Source: Sphingomonas sp. R-74633
Lineage (GTDB): Bacteria > Pseudomonadota > Alphaproteobacteria > Sphingomonadales > Sphingomonadaceae
Assembly: GCF_013416555.1 (NCBI RefSeq)
Contig: NZ_JACCFG010000002.1
Span: 1-64,000, forward strand
Length of the DNA: 64,000 bases
Reading direction: 5' to 3'
The notes below the pieces were generated by a model. It searched no databases. It was given only the letters and a program-made list of their open reading frames with translations, and was not told the DNA's origin. The translations under genes were made by a program, and so were the position numbers. Position 1 is the first letter of the stretch. Each line of letters begins with the position of its first letter. Below are positions 47,813 through 56,662 of this stretch, in pieces.

Positions 47813-47890
47813 ACCCCAAGCGTTCAACGCTTCATAGGGTGGGTCGACCGCTACTTCCCCGGTCTCGCGTCGACCCACCCGACCCGGGTT
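47813..47890 (+). ncRNA. Candidate structured RNA
   Basis: Two strong hairpins in a row: AAGCGT-TCA-ACGCTT (47818-47832) and a 12-bp perfect stem GGGTGGGTCGAC / GTCGACCCACCC (47837-47848 with 47869-47880, 20-nt loop). A promoter-like element is just upstream. No coding potential is evident. It could be a small RNA, a leader of the next gene, or a protein-binding DNA dyad. Confidence 0.4.
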
Positions 47891-48032
47891 CTCCCCATGA
47901 CAGCATGATGCCTTGACGCCGTGACGTCACACCATGGCGGCGCGCAGCCATGACGTCATCAATTGCCACCCAAACAGACTATTCGCCTCGCATGCCTGCT
48001 GGTTTATGCAGGTGTTCCTGAGGGGGCACCGC

Positions 48033-49232
48033 ATGACCGACTCGCGCACCGATATTGCCGTAACGCCACCTGCAACCGGCAGGGACCGCCTCACCCGGCT
48101 TGCGCATTCGGCGAAGACCGGCGCGCTCAAGCTCGCCGGCACGGTGCGCACCGAGGCGGGGGAAGCGATCGAGGCGGCGGGCGTCTCGGTCGCGCGGCTG
48201 CACCGGCGGATGATCCTGGTCATCGCGGGTCTGATCCTGGTGCTGCTGCTCGGCGCCGTGTTCCGTGCGCTCGGCATGGCCTGGATGAACTATGCCCTGA
48301 TCGCGCTGGTCGGGCTCGGCGCAGCCTGGGCCTTTCTCCAGCCGATGCACCTGGCCGGAATGCTGCTGGTCGGCGGCGGTGTCGCGGCGCTGCGGGGGAT
48401 GGGTGACGCCGGCGCAACTGTCCTCGGCTATGCCAAGCTGCTGGGCCGCGTCCTGCTCGCGCTGCTGGTGCCGCTGCTCCTGTTTGCGCTGGCGCCGGGC
48501 GACCGTTCGCTGGGCGCCTCCCTGCCCTTCCTCGTGCTGGCCCCCTTCGTGCTGCTGGCGAGCTGGATGTTCGGCAAGCTCTCGCCCAAGGTCGAGCAGG
48601 CGCTGTTCGTTGCGCTGCCGCTCGGCGCGCTGCTCATCGCGCTGGGCAACATGCTGGTGCCCGAGCGCACCCTCGCCGGGCTCGGCGTTCCCGCCTGGTT
48701 GCGTGCCGGGCGCCCGCAGGACGAGGAACTGGCGACGGTAGAACGTCTCCGCGTCGAACGGGCCAATGCGTTGCGCGCCGAACAGCTTCGCGCGATCCGG
48801 CGCAAGCTCGAGGCGAACCAGCCGCTCGATGCCGCGGACGAAGCCGTGATCCTGGCGGCGCAGAAGGATCGCGTGACGCTCACCGGCTGGTTCGGCGATC
48901 GCTACACGGATCTCGCCAAGCAGGTGAAGGGCTTGGCCGCCGTCCCGACCCGCGCAGTCGCCGCCCCGGTGGTGCCACCGCCGGGCACGATCGTGGCGCC
49001 CGGCAAGGGCTGGTCGGCGCGCGTGGTGGTGCCGGCGGGCTTCCGCCTCTGTCACAGCGGCGCGTTCCGGGCGCAGTGCCACCCGACGGGTAAATCGGCA
49101 GGACTATGGATTGAAGGCGCGCAGCGCTGCCTCGACACGGCAACGGACGCGATGCGCTTCCGGGGCAGGCGCGCCGCCACGACGATAGACTATCGCTTCG
49201 TCGCGGCGGGCGCTTCCTGCGCTAGCCGGTAA
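48033..49232 (+). CDS. Membrane protein of unknown function
   Basis: 399 residues from ATG 48033, with AGGGGG six bases upstream. After about 60 soluble residues there are six or more membrane helices in residues 65-220 (MILVIAGLILVLLLGAVFRA, WMNYALIALVGLGAAWAFL, LLALLVPLLLFALA, FLVLAPFVLLASWMFG, VALPLGALLIALGNMLV). A charged helical region follows (LRVERANALRAEQLRAIRRK), then a C-terminal soluble domain with three or four Cys (FRLCHSGAFRAQCH ... RCLDTATD ... ASCAS) and a basic DNA-like or lectin-like feel that I cannot classify. It is transcribed away from blaI. The two stretches of regulatory DNA upstream may control it. Confidence 0.75.
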   Translation: MTDSRTDIAVTPPATGRDRLTRLAHSAKTGALKLAGTVRTEAGEAIEAAGVSVARLHRRMILVIAGLILVLLLGAVFRALGMAWMNYALIALVGLGAAWAFLQPMHLAGMLLVGGGVAALRGMGDAGATVLGYAKLLGRVLLALLVPLLLFALAPGDRSLGASLPFLVLAPFVLLASWMFGKLSPKVEQALFVALPLGALLIALGNMLVPERTLAGLGVPAWLRAGRPQDEELATVERLRVERANALRAEQLRAIRRKLEANQPLDAADEAVILAAQKDRVTLTGWFGDRYTDLAKQVKGLAAVPTRAVAAPVVPPPGTIVAPGKGWSARVVVPAGFRLCHSGAFRAQCHPTGKSAGLWIEGAQRCLDTATDAMRFRGRRAATTIDYRFVAAGASCASR

Positions 49233-49565
49233 TCAGGCGGCCTTGCTGTCGGCCAGCAACTGGGCAAGCTCGCCGCTCTCGTACATCTCCATCATGATGT
49301 CCGAACCGCCCACGAATTCGCCCTTCACATAGAGCTGCGGGATGGTCGGCCAGTCGGAGAATTCCTTGATCCCCTGGCGGATGCCCTGGTCCTGGAGCAC
49401 GTCGACGGTCTCGAACTCCGTGCCGAGATGGGTGAGGATCGCAATCGCGCGGCTGGAGAAGCCGCACTGCGGGAACAGCGGGCTGCCCTTCATGAACAGC
49501 AGCACGTCATTGGCGTCGACCAGCGTCTGGATGCGCGCCTGGGTATCGTCGGTCACTTCACTCAC
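49233..49565 (-). CDS. grxD: Monothiol glutaredoxin Grx4 family
   Basis: 110 residues. The active site is QCGFSSRA (CGFS), with the family features FMKGSP, TIPQLYVKGEFVGGSDI. Grx4 proteins carry a [2Fe-2S] cluster with glutathione and work with BolA proteins in iron-sulfur delivery or iron sensing. The gene begins with GTG 49565 inside the BolA stop; a second GTG (49556) has better spacing from GAGGA and would shorten the product by three residues. Order zeta inhibitor-BolA-Grx4 on one strand fits joint regulation. Confidence 0.93.
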   Translation of the reverse strand: MSEVTDDTQARIQTLVDANDVLLFMKGSPLFPQCGFSSRAIAILTHLGTEFETVDVLQDQGIRQGIKEFSDWPTIPQLYVKGEFVGGSDIMMEMYESGELAQLLADSKAA

Positions 49566-49801
49566 TCCTCGACAGGCGCTTCGGTGGTGAGCTGGAGCGC
49601 GTGCAGCACGCCGCCCATGCGCCCACCGAGCGCGGCATAGACCGCCTGGTGCTGGCGCACTCGCGGCATGCCCTTGAACATCGGCGCGACCACGCGCGCC
49701 GCATAATGATCGCCGTCACCGGCGAGATCGGTGATCTCGACCCGGGCATCGGGGATGCCGGCCTTGATCAGCTCCTCGATCTCGGTGGCAGCCATCGGCA
49801 T
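49562..49801 (-). CDS. BolA family protein
   Basis: 79 residues. The BolA fold is shown by EIEELIKAGIPDARVEITDLAGDGDHY, VVAPMFKGMPRVRQHQAVYAALGG, with the invariant His in RVRQHQAVY. The short length and the lack of a BolA-specific loop fit the IbaG/BolA3 group. It forms heterodimers with Grx4, encoded immediately downstream in a 4-base overlap. Starting at 49801 (MPMAATE) or 49795 (MAATE) makes no functional difference. Confidence 0.92.
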   Translation of the reverse strand: MPMAATEIEELIKAGIPDARVEITDLAGDGDHYAARVVAPMFKGMPRVRQHQAVYAALGGRMGGVLHALQLTTEAPVEE

Positions 49802-50124
49802 CAGATTTCGCCCATCAGCTGGCGGCGCGCCTCGACCGACTGCTCCTCGATCGCGCGACGCACGGTCGCTTCGTCGGTCTCGACACCGGCGGCGAGCAGG
49901 TCGCCAAGCAGCTTGCGGATCACGTCCTCGTCACCCGCTTCCTCGAAATCGGCCTGGACGACCGCCTTGGCATAGGCATCGGTCTCTTCCGGAGTCAGCT
50001 TCATCTGCACCGCGGCCCATTGCCCGACCAGCCGGTTGCGGCGGGCGGTGACGCGGAAGGCCATGTCCTCGTCGCGCGCGAACTTCGCCTCGAATGCCTT
50101 TTCGCGATCGTCGAACGTGGTCAT
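49801..50124 (-). CDS. DUF1476 protein, probable F1-ATPase zeta inhibitor
   Basis: 107 residues, almost all helical: MTTFDDREKAFEAKFARDEDMAFRVTARRNRLVGQWAA. This matches the DUF1476 family. The Paracoccus denitrificans member is known to be the zeta subunit that blocks reverse rotation of the F1FO-ATPase through its N-terminal helix. Here the N-terminal helix is intact. The stop overlaps the BolA start. The link to BolA and Grx4 in one operon is a common arrangement in Alphaproteobacteria. Confidence 0.88.
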   Translation of the reverse strand: MTTFDDREKAFEAKFARDEDMAFRVTARRNRLVGQWAAVQMKLTPEETDAYAKAVVQADFEEAGDEDVIRKLLGDLLAAGVETDEATVRRAIEEQSVEARRQLMGEI

Positions 50125-50203
50125 TGCAGTCCCCTATATGGCTTTGGTGCGGAGATAGGGGGGCGATGGCCGGAGGGCAAGCGAAGCGCGAACGCTTAGC
50201 GGG

Positions 50204-50557
50204 TCACCGCCATTTGTCGGCAGCCCAGCCGATCGACATCAGCACGGCGACGCCGATCAGCAGCCACACGCCCATCAGCACCCGCCAGTCCCTCCGCCGG
50301 AATCGCCAGAGCAGAGCCGCCAATGCCAGGTTGGCGACCACAAGCGCAGCCAGCCCGCCTGCGCCAAACTGCCCGCTGGCTTCGCGTGGAAATAGCTGGA
50401 GCAGGCTCATGAGAAGAAAGAGCCAACAGGCGCTGGCCAGCAGCAAGCCCAGGGAGCGGAGTGCTTCACGCCGGAGCAGCCCCACGAGGCCGCCTGCTGT
50501 CTCGACCGCGCGCATTTCGCCCCGGAAGCGCGCGATGCTCTCGTCTTCCCCCGCCAT
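50204..50557 (-). CDS. Small membrane protein, function unknown
   Basis: 117 residues from ATG 50557 (MAGEDESIARFRGEM), with GGGGA six bases upstream; the longer frame to 50764 would overlap the oxidoreductase gene. Three hydrophobic segments follow a charged N-terminus (LGLLLASACWLFLLMSLL, GLAALVVANLALAALLWRF, VLMGVWLLIGVAVLMSIGW). It starts two bases after the oxidoreductase stop and is probably co-transcribed with it. No family recognised. Confidence 0.7.
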   Translation of the reverse strand: MAGEDESIARFRGEMRAVETAGGLVGLLRREALRSLGLLLASACWLFLLMSLLQLFPREASGQFGAGGLAALVVANLALAALLWRFRRRDWRVLMGVWLLIGVAVLMSIGWAADKWR

Positions 50558-50559
50558 GG

Positions 50560-51561
50560 CTATTCCCCGATCGTCACCACGACCTTCCCGATCACTGCGC
50601 GCGCCGCCATCTTGGCGATCGCCTGGCCGGCATCGGCCAGCGGGAAGGTTTCGGTCACCTTGGGCGAAATCCGGCCTTCGGACCAGAGGCGGAAGAGCTG
50701 GCCGACATGCGCGGCATTCGCCTTGGGATCGCGCGCCGCAAAGGCGCCCCAGAACACGCCGCACACGTCGCAGCTCTTGAGCAGGGTCAGGTTGAGCGGC
50801 AGCTTCGGGATGCCCGCCGGGAAGCCGACCACCAGATAGCGCCCTTCCCAGCCAATCGACCGCAGCGCCGGCTCTGCATAGTCGCCGCCGACCGGATCGT
50901 AGATCACATCGGCGCCCTGCGGCCCGAGCACCGCCTTGAACTGCTCGGCCAGCGCCTTGGACTGGTCCTTGTCGAACGGCGCGCGACCATAGACCAAAGT
51001 CTCGTCCGCGCCCGCCGCCTTGGCCGCCGCAGCCTTCTCGTCGGAGGAAACAGCCGCGATCACGCGCGCGCCGAATGCCTTGCCGAGCTCGACCGCCGCG
51101 AGGCCCACGCCACCCGCGGCACCGAGCACCAGCAGATTATGCCCCTCGCGCAAATGCCCGCGATCGAGCAGTGCGTGGATCGTCGTCGCATAAGTAAGCA
51201 GCAGTGCGGCGCCTTCCTCGAAACTGCGGCCCTCGGGGAGGCGGAACAGCCGCACCGCCTCGATCGCCAGCTTCTCGACCAGCCCGCCATGGCCGGTAAC
51301 TGCGATCACCCGGTCGCCCACCGCCCAGTCGGTCACGCCTTCGCCGACGCTCTCGATCACGCCGGCGATCTCGCCGCCCGGCGCGAAGGGCCGCGGCGGC
51401 TTGAACTGATACTTGTCCTCGATGATCAGGAAGTCGGGATAGTTGATCGCGCAGGCCTTCACGGCCACCACAACCTGCCCCTTGCCGGCCGCCGGATCGG
51501 CGACCTCTTCCAGGATTAGAGTGTCAGGTCCGCCCGGTTGCTTCGAGAGCAGTGCCTTCAT
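50560..51561 (-). CDS. NADPH:quinone oxidoreductase family (zinc-free MDR)
   Basis: 333 residues, MDR superfamily. GROES-like N-terminus ([20 protein letters not shown]), then a Rossmann fold with [21 protein letters not shown] as the NADPH-binding loop. The zinc-binding Cys/His of the alcohol dehydrogenases are absent, as in quinone oxidoreductases. It reduces quinones or activated alkenes using NADPH. Its first 38 bases lie inside the 3' end of leuD, an unusually long overlap, indicating coupling to the leucine genes. Confidence 0.92.
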   Translation of the reverse strand: MKALLSKQPGGPDTLILEEVADPAAGKGQVVVAVKACAINYPDFLIIEDKYQFKPPRPFAPGGEIAGVIESVGEGVTDWAVGDRVIAVTGHGGLVEKLAIEAVRLFRLPEGRSFEEGAALLLTYATTIHALLDRGHLREGHNLLVLGAAGGVGLAAVELGKAFGARVIAAVSSDEKAAAAKAAGADETLVYGRAPFDKDQSKALAEQFKAVLGPQGADVIYDPVGGDYAEPALRSIGWEGRYLVVGFPAGIPKLPLNLTLLKSCDVCGVFWGAFAARDPKANAAHVGQLFRLWSEGRISPKVTETFPLADAGQAIAKMAARAVIGKVVVTIGE

Positions 51562-52153
51562 TCGCCGTCTCCACCGCGACCCACGGGCGGCTTTGCGCCA
51601 TCCCGGATTCGAATTTCGAAATCGCGGTATCTTGTGCCAGCGTCATGCCGATCTCGTCCAGCCCTTCCATCAGGCATTGGCGGCGGAAGGCGTCGAGTTC
51701 GAACGGAAAGCGATCCTGGAACGGCGTGGTGACGGTCATCGTCTCGAGATCGACGGTGATCTCGTCGGTCTTAGCCACTTCGACCAGCCGGTCGACGGCG
51801 TCCTGCGGCAGCACCACCGGCACGATGCCGTTCTTGAAGGCATTGCCCGAGAAGATGTCCGAGAAGCTCGGCGCAATCACCGCCTTGATGCCGAGGTCGG
51901 CGAGCGCCCAGGCGGCATGCTCGCGGCTCGATCCGCAGCCGAAATTGTCCCCGGCGACGAGCACGGGCGATCCAGCATAGCGCTCGTCGTCGAACACATT
52001 CCCCGGCTGCGCGCGCACGCTTTCGAACGCGCCCTTGCCCAGCCCTTCGCGCGTCGTGGTCTTCAGCCAGTGCGCGGGGATGATGATGTCGGTGTCGATA
52101 TTCTTGGCGCCCCACGGATAGGCGCGCCCCTCGACCTTGCGAACGGCTTCCAC
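51524..52153 (-). CDS. leuD: 3-isopropylmalate dehydratase small subunit
   Basis: 209 residues from a GTG at 52153 (VEAVRKVEG), nine bases after GGGAGG; a TTG at 52162 is too close to that site. The small (swivel) domain of the aconitase family: [32 protein letters not shown], and [17 protein letters not shown]. With LeuC it isomerises 2-isopropylmalate in leucine biosynthesis. A 38-aa ORF lies between leuC and leuD. Confidence 0.96.
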   Translation of the reverse strand: MEAVRKVEGRAYPWGAKNIDTDIIIPAHWLKTTTREGLGKGAFESVRAQPGNVFDDERYAGSPVLVAGDNFGCGSSREHAAWALADLGIKAVIAPSFSDIFSGNAFKNGIVPVVLPQDAVDRLVEVAKTDEITVDLETMTVTTPFQDRFPFELDAFRRQCLMEGLDEIGMTLAQDTAISKFESGMAQSRPWVAVETANEGTALEATGRT

Positions 52154-52171
52154 TTTACACAACCTCCCCGA

Positions 52172-52288
52172 TCAACGGGCGGCTGCGATCTCCGCCTTGG
52201 CTTCCACGACCTTGCCCGTCGCGGCATAGGCGGCCACCAGGCCGCTCAACACCGTGCCCGCGATCAATGCGATAAGTGCCCGCTTCAC
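52172..52288 (-). CDS. Small membrane protein between leuC and leuD, function unknown
   Basis: 38 residues starting at GTG 52288, with GGGG seven bases before it. KRALIALIAGTVLSGLVAAYA is one hydrophobic helix followed by a charged helix (TGKVVEAKAEIAAAR). It fits exactly in the 146-bp gap between leuC and leuD and is read on the same strand. It could be a real micro-protein or a chance ORF. Confidence 0.55.
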   Translation of the reverse strand: MKRALIALIAGTVLSGLVAAYAATGKVVEAKAEIAAAR

Positions 52289-52299
52289 TGTACATCCCC

Positions 52300-53742
52300 T
52301 TACGCATCCTCCGACATCAGCTCCCTGACATCGGTGAGGCGTCCCCGGATCGCCGCTGCCGCCGCCATTGCGGGTGAAAGCAGGTGCGTCCGCGCCCCAG
52401 GACCTTGTCTTCCTACGAAATTTCGGTTCGAGGTGGAAGCACAACGTTCGCCGGCGGGGACCTTGTCCGGGTTCATCGCGAGACACATCGAGCAGCCGGG
52501 CTCGCGCCACTCGAAACCGGCCTCGAGGAAGATGCGGTCGAGCCCCTCAGCCTCGGCCTGCAGCTTGACCAGCCCCGAACCCGGCACGATCAGCGCCTGG
52601 CGAATGCGGTCGGCGACATGATGGCCCTTCACCACCGCGGCGGCGGCGCGCAGGTCCTCGATCCGGCTGTTGGTGCAGCTGCCGATGAAGACATGCTCGA
52701 TCGGCACGTCCTCCATCCGCATGCCCGGCGTCAGGCCCATATAGTCGAGCGACTTCTGCGCCGCGACGCGCTTGGCCGGATCCTCGAAGCTCTCGGGATC
52801 GGGCACCGCGCCGGTGATCGCCACCACGTCCTCGGGGCTGGTACCCCAGGTGAGCGACGGGGCGATGTCGCTGGCCTGCAGGACCACGCTCTTGTCGTAG
52901 CGCGCGCCGGCATCGGTCGGCAGCGTCTTCCAATAAGCGAGTGCGCGCTCCCACGCCTCGCCCTTGGGCGCCATCGGCCGCCCATTGATATAGTCGAAGG
53001 TCGTCTGGTCGGGCGCGATCAGGCCCGAGCGTGCGCCGCCCTCGATCGACATGTTCGAGACCGTCAGCCGCCCCTCAATCGACATGGCGCGGATCACTTC
53101 GCCGGTGAACTCGATCACATAGCCGGTGCCGCCGGCCGCGCCGATCTTGCCGATGATCGCCAGCACCACGTCCTTGGGGCTGACCCCGAAGCCGAGCGTG
53201 CCGTCGACGCGGATCTCAAGCGTCTTGGAGGGCGAGAGCAGCAGGGTTTGCGTGGCGAGCACATGCTCGACCTCGCTGGTGCCGATGCCGAACGCCAGGG
53301 CGCCGAGCGCGCCGTGCGCGGAGGTGTGGCTGTCGCCGCAAACCAGCGTCGTGCCGGGGAGGGTGAACCCCTGTTCCGGGCCGATGACATGGACGATCCC
53401 CTGCCGCGTATCGAGCGCGTCGATATAGGGCACGCCGAACTCGGCGACGTTGGTGCGCAGCGCCGCAAGCTGGCTCGCGCTCGCCGGATCGGCGATCGGC
53501 AGTGCGTGCCCCGCGGCATCGACCCGCGCCGTGGTCGGCAGATTATGATCGGGAACCGCGAGCGTAAGATCCGGGCGGCGTACCGGCCGCCCCGCCGCGC
53601 GCAGGCCGGCAAAGGCCTGGGGGCTGGTCACCTCATGGACCAGGTGGCGGTCGATATAGATCAGGCAGGTGCCATCGTCCCGGCGCTCGACCACATGGTC
53701 GGCCCAGATCTTCTCGTAAAGGGTACGCGGTTGCTCGGTCAT
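52300..53742 (-). CDS. leuC: 3-isopropylmalate dehydratase large subunit
   Basis: 480 residues. Aconitase-family fold with the [4Fe-4S] ligands: C in [14 protein letters not shown] and the pair in [11 protein letters not shown]. Other signatures are [21 protein letters not shown] and NRNFVGRQG. Works with LeuD. It starts the leuC-(micro-ORF)-leuD-qor transcript; upstream lies the diheme cytochrome gene, read on the same strand but 80 bp away. Confidence 0.97.
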   Translation of the reverse strand: MTEQPRTLYEKIWADHVVERRDDGTCLIYIDRHLVHEVTSPQAFAGLRAAGRPVRRPDLTLAVPDHNLPTTARVDAAGHALPIADPASASQLAALRTNVAEFGVPYIDALDTRQGIVHVIGPEQGFTLPGTTLVCGDSHTSAHGALGALAFGIGTSEVEHVLATQTLLLSPSKTLEIRVDGTLGFGVSPKDVVLAIIGKIGAAGGTGYVIEFTGEVIRAMSIEGRLTVSNMSIEGGARSGLIAPDQTTFDYINGRPMAPKGEAWERALAYWKTLPTDAGARYDKSVVLQASDIAPSLTWGTSPEDVVAITGAVPDPESFEDPAKRVAAQKSLDYMGLTPGMRMEDVPIEHVFIGSCTNSRIEDLRAAAAVVKGHHVADRIRQALIVPGSGLVKLQAEAEGLDRIFLEAGFEWREPGCSMCLAMNPDKVPAGERCASTSNRNFVGRQGPGARTHLLSPAMAAAAAIRGRLTDVRELMSEDA

Positions 53743-53822
53743 GATCTGGGCGCTCTAATCGATTCTTGCGCGAGAGCAAGCCTATCAGCAACTTTCCGTC
53801 GCACCGTTGAACGATCTGCGCG

Positions 53823-54662
53823 TCACTTGCCGGCCATCTGCTTGTCCGCTTCGCCCTTCAAATAGGTCTGCAGCGCGGCGATTTCATCATCGCTCAGCGC
53901 GTGCAGCGATTCCTTGGCGACACCGCTCATCAGCCCGAGGTTCGGCTTGCTCATCCCGACACCCGTGCGCAGCAGCTTCTTGAACGCCGCCGCGTCATAG
54001 CTCGCGGCCATCGGCGCCAGCGCAGGCGCAGTCTCGCCCTCCACGGTGTTGGTCTTGTCGAGCAGATGGCAATCGGCGCAGATCGACTTGTAGAAATAGC
54101 GGCCCACGTCCGCCGGGCGATGCACCTCGGCCACCGTCTCGGGGTGCACGCTCGACTTGAAGCCCCCGGTCAGGATCCCGAAGCGCGGCATCGGCCCGAA
54201 CGACGTGTCGGCCAGCGAGTCCTTCGGACCAGGCTTCAACGTGCGCAGCCAGGCGATGATCTTGGCGAGATCGTCATCGGCAAGGTTGCGGTGCGCGCCC
54301 GTCGACATGATGAACAGCGCGCTGCCGTCCCTCTTCACGCCGTGGCGGATCAGGCGGACCAGTTCATCGTCGGAATAACTGGCGATTTTCCGGGCGATCG
54401 CCGGCGGGGCAATCGTGCCGCCGAGCAGATCCTTCGACCACACCAGCCCCTCGCTGTTCGGCCCGTGGCAGCCGCGGCACCCTTCGATTGTCGCCAGCCG
54501 CCCGCCCTCGGCGATCGAGGCGGCATCCCTGGGAATATCGATATGCGCGAGCGGCACGGCATGGCTGCGCCCGATCACCCATTGCGAGCCGCCATACAGC
54601 ACCGCCATCAGCACCAGCACGATAGCAACCAGCGCCCCCAGGACGCGACCCACGATCCGCAT
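53823..54662 (-). CDS. Diheme c-type cytochrome (first of a tandem pair)
   Basis: 279 residues. One N-terminal membrane helix (RVLGALVAIVLVLMAVLYGG) anchors or exports it. Two haem-attachment motifs: CRGCHG (about 62-66) and CADCH (about 196-200), each with a downstream Met candidate. This is a two-domain diheme protein on the periplasmic side of the membrane, plausibly an electron carrier to an oxidase or a dehydrogenase. It starts at 54662 with a good GGGGGA. Its paralogue (54723-55565) lies directly upstream in the same direction. Confidence 0.92.
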   Translation of the reverse strand: MRIVGRVLGALVAIVLVLMAVLYGGSQWVIGRSHAVPLAHIDIPRDAASIAEGGRLATIEGCRGCHGPNSEGLVWSKDLLGGTIAPPAIARKIASYSDDELVRLIRHGVKRDGSALFIMSTGAHRNLADDDLAKIIAWLRTLKPGPKDSLADTSFGPMPRFGILTGGFKSSVHPETVAEVHRPADVGRYFYKSICADCHLLDKTNTVEGETAPALAPMAASYDAAAFKKLLRTGVGMSKPNLGLMSGVAKESLHALSDDEIAALQTYLKGEADKQMAGK

Positions 54663-54722
54663 TGCACTTCCCCCGGTTTCCCGGGCGGAATGCATAGCAT
54701 CGTTACGCGCCCGCCACGAAGC

Positions 54723-55565
54723 CTATTTGGCCGCGGCCTTCTCCGCCTCGCCCTTCAGATAGGCGTGCAGCGCGGCGACCTCGTCATCGGTAAGGTGCGA
54801 CAGATCGCCCTTGGCGACGCGCGCCATCAGCCCCAGATCGCGCGGCGACATGCCGACGCCGGTGTGCAGGAGCTTGCGAAAGGCAGGCAGGTCATAGGCC
54901 GGTGCGCTCTCGAGCAGCGGCGGCACGCGCCGGCCATCGTCATGCGCCTTGCGCGGCTCGGTCAGCGAATGGCAGCCGGCGCACACCGTATTGGCGATAT
55001 AGCCGCCGATCTCGGCGGGACGCTTCGCCACCGCCATCGGCTTCTCGATCACTTCCTGTTTGAGCCCGCCGGTGAGGATGCCCAGCCGGCCGAGCGGGCC
55101 GAAGCTCAGCGTGTCGGTGCGGTCGGCGGCGGAGGGCTTGAGCGTGCGGATCCAGCCGATGATCCGCGCGACATCCTCGTCGGCGATGCGGGCATGGCCC
55201 TCGATCGGCATGATGTAGACGCCCTGGCCGTTGCGCTTGACCCCGTGATGGATCAGCCGCGCCAGTTCGGCGTCGGAGTAATTCGCGGCGACGCGCGCCA
55301 GCGACGGCGTCGCAGCATGGATCACGCCCGGCACTTCGGCGAGCAGCACGCCATTGCCGTTCGGGCCGTGGCAGCCGCGGCATCCCATCGCCGATGCGAT
55401 CCGCCCGCCCTCGGCCACGCCGGCCGGCGAGCGATCCGCGACGATGCTGGGCAGCGCCACGGCGTGGTTCTTGCGGATCGCCCATTCGGACCCGCCATAG
55501 ATCACCGCCAGCGCGAGGCAGGCGACAGTAACGAGCACCAGCAGCCCGCGAACGATCCAGCGCAT
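54723..55565 (-). CDS. Diheme c-type cytochrome (second of the tandem pair)
   Basis: 280 residues. Same architecture as the downstream gene: an N-terminal helix (GLLVLVTVACLALAVIYGG), haem sites CRGCHGPNG (about 62-66) and CAGCHS (about 197-201), and matching text throughout, such as the repeated DEV.AL..YLKGEA near the end. The two genes are clearly duplicated and diverged. No oxidase or oxidoreductase gene sits beside them, so their partner is unknown. Confidence 0.92.
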   Translation of the reverse strand: MRWIVRGLLVLVTVACLALAVIYGGSEWAIRKNHAVALPSIVADRSPAGVAEGGRIASAMGCRGCHGPNGNGVLLAEVPGVIHAATPSLARVAANYSDAELARLIHHGVKRNGQGVYIMPIEGHARIADEDVARIIGWIRTLKPSAADRTDTLSFGPLGRLGILTGGLKQEVIEKPMAVAKRPAEIGGYIANTVCAGCHSLTEPRKAHDDGRRVPPLLESAPAYDLPAFRKLLHTGVGMSPRDLGLMARVAKGDLSHLTDDEVAALHAYLKGEAEKAAAK

Positions 55566-55626
55566 TCTTCAAATTCCCCAAGGTTCGAATGTGTCACGCC
55601 ACTTCACACAATCGGAACCTCGGCAA

Positions 55627-56589
55627 TCACGCCGCGTCCAAACCCTCTTTCGGCGAGATGTAAGCCGGATCATGCGCGAAAGGCAGTGGCCTCCCCGCGC
55701 GCAACGCATCCAGAACTTCAGCGAACCCGGTTTCACACCGAAAGCCGAGTCTCCGCTCAGCATGACCGGCGTCGTACACGCGACCGATGCTGCGCGGAAG
55801 TTCCCACCCCTGCGCACGGTATAACTTCGTTGCATCGGCGAAATGGCGAGTGATTACTGCCACGGCGTCGCGTTTTAGTTCGGCGCACTCGTCGCGCGTG
55901 AACGGCGTCGGCGCCGAGACGATGAAACTGTCGAAGCCGATCTCGGGCGCCTTCTCCAGCGCGATCAGATGCGCGCGGGCGGCATCCTCCACGGTCAGCC
56001 GGCGATGGAGAAGTTCGTTCGCCTTCATATTTTCGCCGGAGAGCGCACGGTGGGTGTCGTCCTCCTCGGGAAAGAAGCGGCTGGTGCGCAGCACGACGCA
56101 GTTGAGCCCGTCGTTCAGCCAGGCCAGCCGGCAAAGCTGCTCGCCGGCGAGCTTGGTGACACCGTAGATGTTGCGCGGCTCGAGCGGGCCGGATGCCTCA
56201 TCGAGCCACACGGCGGCGGCGCCCGCCTCGTCGCGGATCGCCTGGCTGATCATCAACGAGGTGGTCGAAGTGAAGACGAACCGGTCATGCCCAGCTTTGG
56301 TGGCGGCCTCGAGCAGGTTGAGCGTGCCGGTGGCGTTGACGTCGATGAACGCCTGGGCCGGGTAGCGGGCGATGTCCGGCTTGTGCAGCGCGCCGCCGTG
56401 GATGACGGCCTCGATCCCCCGCTCGGCGAAGACGCGGTCGACCAGCGCGCGGTCAGCGACCGATCCGAGAATGTCGGTATCCGCGCCCTGGGCGACGTCG
56501 AGGCCGGTCACTTCGTGGCCATTCGCACGCAGCAGAGGCGCAAGGAAGCGGCCGAGCCAGCCGGAGGAGCCTGTCAGGAGGATATGCAT
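55627..56589 (-). CDS. NAD(P)-dependent epimerase/dehydratase (extended SDR)
   Basis: 320 residues from ATG 56589 (MHILLTGSSGWLG). The cofactor loop is TGSSGWLGRFLAP (GxxGxxG). The catalytic Tyr-Lys is in NIYGVTKLAGE, and the Ser/Thr is in FTSTTSLMI. Typical reactions are nucleotide-sugar epimerisation or reduction, but the substrate is not visible. A terminator lies upstream, so it is a single-gene unit or the tail of one. Confidence 0.88.
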   Translation of the reverse strand: MHILLTGSSGWLGRFLAPLLRANGHEVTGLDVAQGADTDILGSVADRALVDRVFAERGIEAVIHGGALHKPDIARYPAQAFIDVNATGTLNLLEAATKAGHDRFVFTSTTSLMISQAIRDEAGAAAVWLDEASGPLEPRNIYGVTKLAGEQLCRLAWLNDGLNCVVLRTSRFFPEEDDTHRALSGENMKANELLHRRLTVEDAARAHLIALEKAPEIGFDSFIVSAPTPFTRDECAELKRDAVAVITRHFADATKLYRAQGWELPRSIGRVYDAGHAERRLGFRCETGFAEVLDALRAGRPLPFAHDPAYISPKEGLDAA

Positions 56590-56620
56590 GGGGACGAAAT
56601 AGCCGAGGCGGGCCGGCAAG

Positions 56621-56648
56621 AAAACTCCCCTCCCCGGACGGGAGGGGA
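56621..56648 (-). terminator. Rho-independent terminator of the ferritin-like gene
   Basis: A 9-bp stem (TCCCCTCCC / GGGAGGGGA, loop CGGAC) followed on the minus strand by GTTTTC. It lies 14 bases after the stop of the ferritin-like gene. Confidence 0.82.
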
Positions 56649-56662
56649 ACTGAAAGGATCGG

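Larger units (their letters stand above)
47640..48032. other. Intergenic region with several structured elements, no protein gene seen
   Basis: The 393-bp gap between blaI (-) and the next gene (+) holds an inverted repeat (47731-47752), a sigma-54-like promoter (47785-47801) and a double-hairpin segment (47813-47890). A longer open frame starting at 47934 is in frame with the next gene but has a worse start than 48033. Confidence 0.6.

Noticed and set aside
47934..48032. Longer N-terminus of the membrane protein at 48033
   Set aside because: The extension has no ribosome site and the sequence contains scattered Cys/His/Trp without pattern; AGGGGG correctly precedes 48033.
50558..50764. N-terminal extension of the small membrane protein at 50204-50557
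   Set aside because: It lies inside the quinone oxidoreductase gene on the same strand in another frame; a good ribosome site precedes 50557.
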